From positions 1-7,796 of the forward strand of contig CADBTO010000270.1 in the NCBI GenBank assembly GCA_902797565.1: a stretch of 7,796 nucleotides of DNA, read 5' to 3'. The first letter of the stretch is position 1. Each line of letters starts with the position of its first letter. The translations under genes and the position numbers were made by a program. Of the stretch, positions 1 through 4,580 are shown in pieces. The notes under the pieces are model-generated. The model was not told the DNA's origin. It did no database searches and saw nothing but the letters and a program-made list of their open reading frames with translations. Source of the stretch: an uncultured Lachnospiraceae bacterium (lineage in GTDB: Bacteria; Bacillota; Clostridia; Lachnospirales; Lachnospiraceae).

Positions 1-344
1 AAAAACACCGTCAGGATGCTCTTCCTGCCAAGCTGTTCAAGCGCGTGGCGCAGTTCCGGCTGGAACACCACAACAAGGGCAATGAGGCCCACAGAAAAGA
101 GCCGCTCGCCCAGCCACAGGATCGTATTCATCTGCAGAAACGCCGCCAGCAGGAAAAACACAAGGATAATAATAATCCCGCGCAGCAGCATATAGGCCCT
201 GGTATCTTTGACCCATGCCAGCAGGAAGTACAGAACCGCCGCGATGATCAGAATCTCCACGACGTCTGTCACCTGCATGGACGGCAGGGCAAAGCCAAAG
301 GTATCGCCAAAGAACATGTCCACCTGTTCCAAGATTTCCCCCAT
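1..344 (-). CDS. cdaA: Diadenylate cyclase CdaA, N-terminal part (C-terminus beyond window)
   Basis: CdaA makes the second messenger c-di-AMP from two ATP at the membrane; c-di-AMP controls potassium and osmolyte transport and cell-wall homeostasis in Firmicutes. The 114 visible residues hold three hydrophobic segments (about 28-45, 54-70 and 82-94) followed by the family's signature juxtamembrane motif FQPELRHALEQLGR (94-107), nearly the same as in Bacillus subtilis CdaA. The catalytic DAC domain (DGA and RHR motifs) lies past the left edge and cannot be checked. The ATG at 344 was chosen because GGAAGGAG precedes it by 8 bases; the frame stays open further upstream but without a better start. 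It is the last visible gene of the comFC-yvyF-membrane protein run, 83 bases after the 308-residue membrane protein. Whether cdaR and glmM follow, as is usual, is not visible. Confidence 0.93.
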   Translation of the reverse strand, partial: MGEILEQVDMFFGDTFGFALPSMQVTDVVEILIIAAVLYFLLAWVKDTRAYMLLRGIIIILVFFLLAAFLQMNTILWLGERLFSVGLIALVVVFQPELRHALEQLGRKSILTVF

Positions 345-352
345 CCCGCGCG

Positions 353-360
353 CTCCTTCC
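353..360 (-). promoter_or_regulatory. Ribosome binding site of cdaA
   Basis: GGAAGGAG on the minus strand lies 8 bases before the ATG at 344. It settles the cdaA start, because the reading frame is open well upstream of that ATG. Confidence 0.75.
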
Positions 361-404
361 TGTATCCCTGCCTCGTCCCTGCCAATGCACCCGTTTCCCC
401 GCCC

Positions 405-422
405 GGAATGTCCCGAATGTCC
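405..422. repeat. Two tandem 9-base copies (ggaatgtcc / cgaatgtcc)
   Basis: Two near-identical 9-base units stand head to tail in the 83-base gap between the 308-residue membrane protein and cdaA, just after the former's TAG stop. They differ only in the first base. This is the only repeated structure I see in the gap. It is too short to assign a function and could be chance or an operator half-site pair. Confidence 0.5.
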
Positions 423-427
423 GCCCG

Positions 428-1354
428 CTATTTTCCGGAAACCCCGGTAATTTCCTTGACTTCCTTCTTTTCTTCGGTTATTCGGATTTTTGGCACCGCA
501 GTAACATAATAATAATATTCATCATCTTCAAACTGTACCCGTTCCACCCGATAGTAGTCAAAATCCTGGAACAGGTAATAAATCAACAGCCCGATCAGCA
601 GCGTGACAAGGCTTCCCAGAAGCAGCGCAGGCAGAGATGCCTGTTCATCCATGAACAGATCTCCCCCCAGCATAATGACAAGCTCCGTCAGCACACCAAA
701 AATAACCGCAAACAGCCACGCATGGGAAATCGAGCGGTTGCGCAAAAACATCACAATGGCATACATTGCTGTCATTGCAGACAAAAAAACATAGAATTTG
801 GGATTCGCGATCATGAGCGAAAGCAGATCCAGTGCCCCGTAATCCAGGGACGCATCCATCAATACCGCCGTATTGTCCCGCACTGTCCGCAGATAAAACG
901 CAATCACTGAACCGCAGAGGATCGTCGTACCGTCCGCCCAGCCTGCAAACAGCCCGGCAAACAGCGGCGAAATAGAAGGCACCCCCAGAAGGTTCAGCAA
1001 TGGCAGCGCTACCAGCTGGAAAGGCTGCTGTGCGTGATAGCTCCTGGAAAAGAAAATAGATAACAAAAAAAGACCGAGCACCAGAACCGCCACCTCCGCA
1101 GACATCGCGGAAAGGTGCAGGAACAGCGCGGCACCCAAGACTAATGCGCAGACCGAGGTTGGCAGAAATGCACACACCACGGAAATGGCAAAGCATACGA
1201 GTCCGTGGCTGAGAAATTCGAAATATCCGAATGACTCACGGAGCGTGTGCAGCCCCAGAAACATGAGCATCCCCATCAATACAGGATTCAAAATTTTCTC
1301 ATATTTTACGACTGCGGTCCTCAGCCGATTCCGCAACTCCAGAAAAACATTCAT
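428..1354 (-). CDS. Uncharacterised polytopic membrane protein (308 aa, about 8 TM) upstream of cdaA
   Basis: Function unknown. The protein begins with a short basic cytosolic-type segment (residues 1-21) and then has about eight hydrophobic segments, roughly 22-37, 49-66, 67-82, 86-104, 112-136, 140-156, 186-204 and 212-262 (the last stretch probably two passes). It ends in a charged soluble tail of about 45 residues with an acidic/tyrosine patch FEDDEYYYYV (276-285) and then a Lys/Glu-rich end. From memory, similar proteins with this tail occur as hypothetical proteins in Lachnospiraceae; no search was possible. The start is the ATG at 1354, which shares its A with the stop of the preceding gene (TGATG) and has AGGAG about 7 bases upstream, so the two are translationally coupled. 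The frame is open to about 1474, but no earlier start has such a signal. It resembles a transporter or membrane scaffold, but no transport motif was recognised. Confidence 0.85.
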   Translation of the reverse strand: MNVFLELRNRLRTAVVKYEKILNPVLMGMLMFLGLHTLRESFGYFEFLSHGLVCFAISVVCAFLPTSVCALVLGAALFLHLSAMSAEVAVLVLGLFLLSIFFSRSYHAQQPFQLVALPLLNLLGVPSISPLFAGLFAGWADGTTILCGSVIAFYLRTVRDNTAVLMDASLDYGALDLLSLMIANPKFYVFLSAMTAMYAIVMFLRNRSISHAWLFAVIFGVLTELVIMLGGDLFMDEQASLPALLLGSLVTLLIGLLIYYLFQDFDYYRVERVQFEDDEYYYYVTAVPKIRITEEKKEVKEITGVSGK

Positions 1355-1794
1355 CAGGCCTCTCCTGTACCGAAGATCTCCTCCTCCTTTGGCGTCCTGC
1401 CCTTTTCTTCCTGTTCGTACATCTCTTTCAGAACCTCCCAGTTCCGGATCCGCTTGCGTTCCACTTCCTTGCATACTGCGTAGCGCTTGTGCAGAAGACG
1501 CGCGCTACGCTGCAAATACAAATACTCAAAGATGATGTAACCAATCGACCCTGCCAGAATCAATGATATCGCCAGAATCGAGTTCAGACGCTTGATAAAA
1601 AAAGCAAAAAGGGCAGCAACCAGCGCCAGATACAGGCCCCAGTACAGCACTGCGGCAGCCACGAAGTCTATCAGCAGGTGGAACGACAGGTAATCCTCCT
1701 CCCGCATCCCTTCAACGGCGTCGGCATACTGCCCCTCTTTCTGTTCAAACATTTCCATCCGTGCCATATGGATGACACGCTGTGCATTGATCAT
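1354..1794 (-). CDS. Uncharacterised two-TM protein with charged C-terminal helix (146 aa)
   Basis: Function unknown. Residues 1-37 are polar and amphipathic, two hydrophobic segments follow (about 38-66 and 72-92) joined by a short FFIKRLNS turn, and the rest (95-146) is strongly charged, with Lys/Arg then Glu stretches that suggest a long cytosolic helix or coiled coil. Both ends should therefore be cytosolic, with a hairpin in the membrane. It begins 6 bases after the TAA of yvyF, with AGGAAG upstream, and its TGA overlaps the ATG of the 308-residue membrane protein by one base. That spacing suggests the two are made together and may interact. B. subtilis has flgM at this place after yvyF, but this protein has transmembrane segments and does not look like FlgM or FlgN. 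Confidence 0.82.
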   Translation of the reverse strand: MINAQRVIHMARMEMFEQKEGQYADAVEGMREEDYLSFHLLIDFVAAAVLYWGLYLALVAALFAFFIKRLNSILAISLILAGSIGYIIFEYLYLQRSARLLHKRYAVCKEVERKRIRNWEVLKEMYEQEEKGRTPKEEEIFGTGEA

Positions 1795-1800
1795 TCGCGC

Positions 1801-2214
1801 TTACTTCCTGGCAAAATGCATTGCATCATGCTCTTTCCGTTTCATTTTCGGTTTCGGTGCCATTGCCGGTTCCGGCTTCGCCACTGCCTTCGCCAGAGAA
1901 TCCGACATATGCTCCTTGCAGTCCTTGCAGAAACGTCCGGTGCGGATCGTTGCCCCGCAGTTCTCGCATTCCACGCCAATCGGCGAATCCTTTGAAAACT
2001 CCAGGCGTTCCTCCCGTACCCACTGCTTGATCTGGTTCGCGGATACATCGCATTCATGCGTGATCTCCTGAACCGGAGCCTTGGGATGGTTGCGGATGTA
2101 TTCCTTCGTGACCTGGAACCGCTCCTCCGCAATATCCTTGCATACCTTGCAAATGGGCGGCCCGCCAAGATAGTTGAACATCCTGCCGCATCGTCTGCAA
2201 TTTCTCACATCCAT
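1801..2214 (-). CDS. yvyF: Flagellar operon protein YvyF (TIGR03826 family)
   Basis: A small protein of the TIGR03826/YvyF family, found beside late flagellar genes in Firmicutes; its precise role is not established, though the family has been discussed as a flagellar regulator. The 137 residues show an N-terminal zinc-knuckle pair (C6-x2-C9 and C22-x2-C25), a central helix-turn-helix-like segment (about 45-72, with VSANQIKQWVREERLEF at 57-73), a second zinc-type cysteine set (C83-x2-C86 and C96-x2-C99), and a basic, Pro/Lys-rich tail (112-137). The ATG at 2214 is preceded by GGAGGGG at good spacing. The order comFC then yvyF matches B. subtilis and supports the name. FlgM and FlgN, which follow in B. 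subtilis, are absent here and are replaced by membrane proteins. Confidence 0.85.
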   Translation of the reverse strand: MDVRNCRRCGRMFNYLGGPPICKVCKDIAEERFQVTKEYIRNHPKAPVQEITHECDVSANQIKQWVREERLEFSKDSPIGVECENCGATIRTGRFCKDCKEHMSDSLAKAVAKPEPAMAPKPKMKRKEHDAMHFARK

Positions 2215-2374
2215 AATGTTCCCCTCCTGTTCTGTAAAACGCCGGAACCAACGGTCTTTTTGGGGTCACAAAGAAAACCCAGCGCCCCCCCTTGGGACAA
2301 CAGGCTTCCCATCCTGCAAAAACTCCCCCCGAATGGTCCCCGATTGATAATATTGATACTCCCTCCGACTGCTC
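2215..2374 (-). other. Intergenic leader between comFC and yvyF with G-tracts on the transcribed strand
   Basis: These 160 bases hold no convincing gene. On the minus strand they carry several G-runs: G4 near 2341-2338, G6 at 2330-2325, G3 near 2310 and G7 at 2291-2285. Near the start is an AT-rich patch containing TATTAT (around 2353-2348) that resembles a -10 box but has no matching -35. A weak TGGGA/TCCCA hairpin is possible around 2292-2311. No U-tract terminator is present, so yvyF may be transcribed from comFC or from an unrecognised promoter here. Confidence 0.4.
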
Positions 2375-3106
2375 TTACGAAATCGCTTTCCCGATCGCAA
2401 TCGTAAGGCAGTACACCTCTCGTACCCCCGCCTTCAGAAGACACGCCGCCGCCGCATCGAGTGTGGCTCCCGTCGTATAAATATCATCCACCAGAAGTAC
2501 TGTGTTCCATTGTAACGCACTTTTCTCAATATGAAAAGCATTTTTCAAATTTTGCCGTCTTTTTTCTGGATTTAATTTTTTCAACGCCGGTGTTTCATGA
2601 ATCCGAAGCAAGATATTGGTATTATATGGTACACATAATCGTTCGGAAAGTGCTTCTGCAAAAACTTCTGCCTGATTATACCCCCGGAGACGTACTTTCT
2701 TGTCATACATGGGTATGGGAATAATACACTCCGGATGGTGCATCCGAAGCCAGCCGCCCCATAGCCGATCTGCCTCTGCCGCAAAGCACTTCGCATACCT
2801 GCGCTTATTCGAATATTTGAATCTATACAACGCTTGTTTCACCGTTCTATTATAATAATACAAACTGCGGTTTGCCGCAAAAGCATGCCCGCCTCCTGCG
2901 CAGTCCCGGCAAAACGGAGTATGGTCGTTTTCCAATACCCTGCCGCAGGCAAGGCAGACCTGCCCCTGCGCGGGATCCAGCTTCCTCCGGCAGTCCGGGC
3001 AGACCGTCCAGCGTCCCGGCGGAAGAATTTCCTCACACATCGGGCATCTGACCGGAAATACCATCTCCCGGAACAGTTCCGGAAGCTGCGCCTCACTCCG
3101 CCGCAA
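2375..3106 (-). CDS. comFC: ComF-family phosphoribosyltransferase-like protein (ComFC)
   Basis: ComFC is a competence-associated cytosolic protein with a type-I phosphoribosyltransferase fold; in B. subtilis and Helicobacter it supports uptake or processing of transforming DNA. The 243 residues, a normal length, show an N-terminal double zinc finger (C21/C24, C36/C39, C51/C54, C66/C69), the family motif RLRGYNQAEVFA (139-150) and the PRPP-binding loop VLLVDDIYTTGAT (203-215), all intact. The start is placed at TTG 3106, with AAAGGGG just upstream although the spacing is short (3-5 bases). The next in-frame ATG (M15) has no good site and would trim the segment before the first finger. comFA and comFB are not adjacent. 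Codon use and base composition in the middle and C-terminal half (about 2500-2850) are more AT-rich than in recD2 or cdaA. The gene diverges from the lipoprotein gene. Confidence 0.92.
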   Translation of the reverse strand: MRRSEAQLPELFREMVFPVRCPMCEEILPPGRWTVCPDCRRKLDPAQGQVCLACGRVLENDHTPFCRDCAGGGHAFAANRSLYYYNRTVKQALYRFKYSNKRRYAKCFAAEADRLWGGWLRMHHPECIIPIPMYDKKVRLRGYNQAEVFAEALSERLCVPYNTNILLRIHETPALKKLNPEKRRQNLKNAFHIEKSALQWNTVLLVDDIYTTGATLDAAAACLLKAGVREVYCLTIAIGKAIS

Positions 3107-3138
3107 AAACCCCTTTCTGTAAAACTCTTTGTTTTTTA

Positions 3139-3169
3139 TTGACTTTCCCTCCCTTGTATGGAAAAATAT
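3139..3169 (+). promoter_or_regulatory. Possible sigma-A-type promoter for the lipoprotein gene
   Basis: In the 109-base divergent gap, TTGACT (3139-3144) is a good -35 match. The -10 is poor: AAAAAT (3162-3167, spacing 17) or AAATAT (3164-3169, spacing 19). Position and strand fit transcription of the lipoprotein gene starting about 40 bases before its ATG. No clear promoter for comFC was found on the other strand in the same AT-rich gap. Confidence 0.3.
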
Positions 3170-3203
3170 GTGCGGAAAAAATGCATCTTATGAGATATTG
3201 ATT

Positions 3204-3207
3204 GAGG
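3204..3207 (+). promoter_or_regulatory. Ribosome binding site of the lipoprotein gene
   Basis: GAGG lies 8 bases before the ATG at 3216. It sits between two copies of TATTGATT (3196-3203 and 3208-3215). It favours 3216 over the upstream in-frame TTG at 3129 or ATG at 3168, which would put a long non-signal stretch before the signal peptide. Confidence 0.6.
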
Positions 3208-3215
3208 TATTGATT

Positions 3216-4457
3216 ATGTTTCAGAAAACCAGAGATCGAAAATCCATATTCTTTTGTTTTTCGATTCTTCTTATGACCGGTATGGTACTGCTTGCAGGCT
3301 GCGGGAAGCAGAACACCGGGAAAAAGAACGCAGCAAAACAAGCGGCTGCGCATTACAGGATCCTTGTCTGCCAGGGAACCCCAACAGAAACCTTTGATCC
3401 GCAGGCTCTGGAAAAAGGTTTCCTGGACAGCCTGTCCAGTACGCTGGGAGAAGAGAACCTGGAAGTCGAAACCTTCCGGATCACCGATCCGGATGACAGC
3501 CGGATCAAGATCACGCAGCTGCTGGAGCAGACTGCAGAAGACGAACCAGGATTCTCCCTGATCTTCACCGAGGATGCGGCAAGCCTCTCTGCTGCCGCGA
3601 TGTCCACCAGCCAGGTCCCGATCGTCAGCGCAGGCTGCCTTTCTATTCCGGACACACTGGGCGCGAAGTACATCGACGAGGACAAACAGCTCACCGGCAG
3701 GAACGTGACCGGCGTATCTTCCCAGCCTCCGGTCGACGCCCAGCTTTCGCTGCTGATCGAAGTGACAAAAAACCTGGAAAACGTCGGGATCCTCTATACG
3801 CCCGAAGACAGCGATGCCATCAAGCAGAATCGTATCCTGGAGTCCTACCTGGACGAGGCGCATATCCCCTGGAAAGAATACATCCTGCCTTCCAAAGCAT
3901 ACCGGAAGTATCTGGCAGATGAAGGGGATACGGAAAACATGAACCCGCTCGAAGCAGGAACCTACGGAGACCCCCAGATCCCGCTGGTCTCCGGAAGCTG
4001 GAAAGGGCCCAAAGGGAAGAAAACAGAAAAGAACACGGATCCGCGGACCTTCAAGACCAGGCTGCCGCGTAAGGCAAGCCAGAAAAAAATCCTCAGCTAT
4101 GCCTGCCGGGAGTGCTCCGCACTGTTCCTTCCCACGGGAAGCCTGACCGGCCAGCAGGCAGAGGCAATCGGAAAAACAGCCACAAAAAAAGGCGTCACCA
4201 CCTTTGGCGGGGATCCGGTATCCGGTGCATACTGCCTCGCCACGCTGTACGAGAACCCATACAGCTTCGGTACGGCGGCAGCATCCATTGCGGTGCGGAT
4301 TCTGAAGGACGGGGAGAACCCGGCACAGATCCCTGTCACCACCCCGCCCGGCTCTGCATATGTCAAACTGTACAACAAGGAATTTGCAAAGAAATTCAAA
4401 CTGGATTTGCCAAAGACATTTTTTGAATATTCGGATTATCTGAAGAACCAGGGCTAG
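3216..4457 (+). CDS. ABC-type substrate-binding lipoprotein, ABC_sub_bind (TrpX/YtrP-like) family
   Basis: A predicted membrane-anchored solute-binding protein. The 413 residues start with a basic n-region, a hydrophobic core (11-26) and the lipobox LLAGC with the lipidated Cys at 29, followed by a Lys/Ala-rich linker. The mature part has two-lobe features of the ABC_sub_bind family: a first lobe with ILVCQGTP (49-56), IPIVSAG-like VPIVSAG (134-140), RNVTGVSSQPPVDAQLSLL (162-180) and VGILYTPEDSDA (190-201); a second lobe with ALFLPTGSLTG (302-312), TTFGGDPVSGA (328-338) and YSFGTAAASIAVRILKDGENPAQIPV (349-374). Relatives are usually about 320-340 residues; here about 60 extra charged residues (roughly 231-290, Gly/Lys/Pro-rich) separate the lobes. 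The ligand is unknown; relatives have been linked to tryptophan or other amino acids. No permease or ATPase gene is near, and the gene stands alone on the plus strand between recD2 and comFC. Confidence 0.83.
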   Translation: MFQKTRDRKSIFFCFSILLMTGMVLLAGCGKQNTGKKNAAKQAAAHYRILVCQGTPTETFDPQALEKGFLDSLSSTLGEENLEVETFRITDPDDSRIKITQLLEQTAEDEPGFSLIFTEDAASLSAAAMSTSQVPIVSAGCLSIPDTLGAKYIDEDKQLTGRNVTGVSSQPPVDAQLSLLIEVTKNLENVGILYTPEDSDAIKQNRILESYLDEAHIPWKEYILPSKAYRKYLADEGDTENMNPLEAGTYGDPQIPLVSGSWKGPKGKKTEKNTDPRTFKTRLPRKASQKKILSYACRECSALFLPTGSLTGQQAEAIGKTATKKGVTTFGGDPVSGAYCLATLYENPYSFGTAAASIAVRILKDGENPAQIPVTTPPGSAYVKLYNKEFAKKFKLDLPKTFFEYSDYLKNQG

Positions 4458-4470
4458 CCGGGCCCGCCCG

Positions 4471-4561
4471 CTGAAAATACAGCGCCAGCCGGAACAGCAA
4501 CTCCGAAAAGCTGCACCAGCCGGGACAGCAACTCTGAAAAGCAGCGCCGGCCGACCGGGCT
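4471..4561. repeat. Three imperfect tandem copies of a ~31-base repeat
   Basis: Units at 4471-4502, 4503-4533 and 4534-4561 each begin C(T/C)GAAAA and continue through a CAGC(G)CC(A/G)GCCG core; the first two end in the same ACAGCAACT. The third is shortened and runs into the hairpin. They lie after the TAG of the lipoprotein gene and before the recD2 stop. The plus-strand frame stays open through them after the TAG (Pro/Ala/Thr-rich), so they could be eroded coding sequence, but no start supports a gene. Confidence 0.7.
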
Positions 4562-4580
4562 CCTGCCTGGCAGGAGCCCG
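4556..4580. terminator. Shared hairpin between convergent genes, probable bidirectional terminator
   Basis: A perfect 12-base inverted repeat (cgggctcctgcc / ggcaggagcccg) around a single central base folds as a stem of at least 10 GC-rich pairs with a 5-base loop. It begins directly after the recD2 TGA and ends about 100 bases past the lipoprotein stop. Neither strand carries a U-tract behind the stem, so it is not a textbook intrinsic terminator; it may work less efficiently, need Rho, or protect 3' ends. Confidence 0.6.

Noticed and set aside
37..509. Open frames on both strands across the cdaA start region
   Set aside because: Translation in the cdaA frame gives the family's hydrophobic segments and the FQPELRHALEQLGR motif, so the others are shadows.
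2292..2311. Intrinsic terminator after comFC
   Set aside because: The stem is only about five pairs with a nine-base loop and no U-tract follows.
2205..2444. A 79-codon minus-strand frame spanning the comFC end and the yvyF leader
   Set aside because: It is out of frame with both neighbours, is Gly-rich because of the G-runs, and has no homology pattern that I recognise.
3093..3863. A 256-codon minus-strand frame opposite the lipoprotein gene
   Set aside because: It overlaps a gene with a clear signal peptide and family motifs, crosses the divergent gap, and shows no recognisable domain or ribosome site.
4471..4561. CRISPR-like array
   Set aside because: The units are contiguous and imperfect, without spacers, and no cas gene is present.
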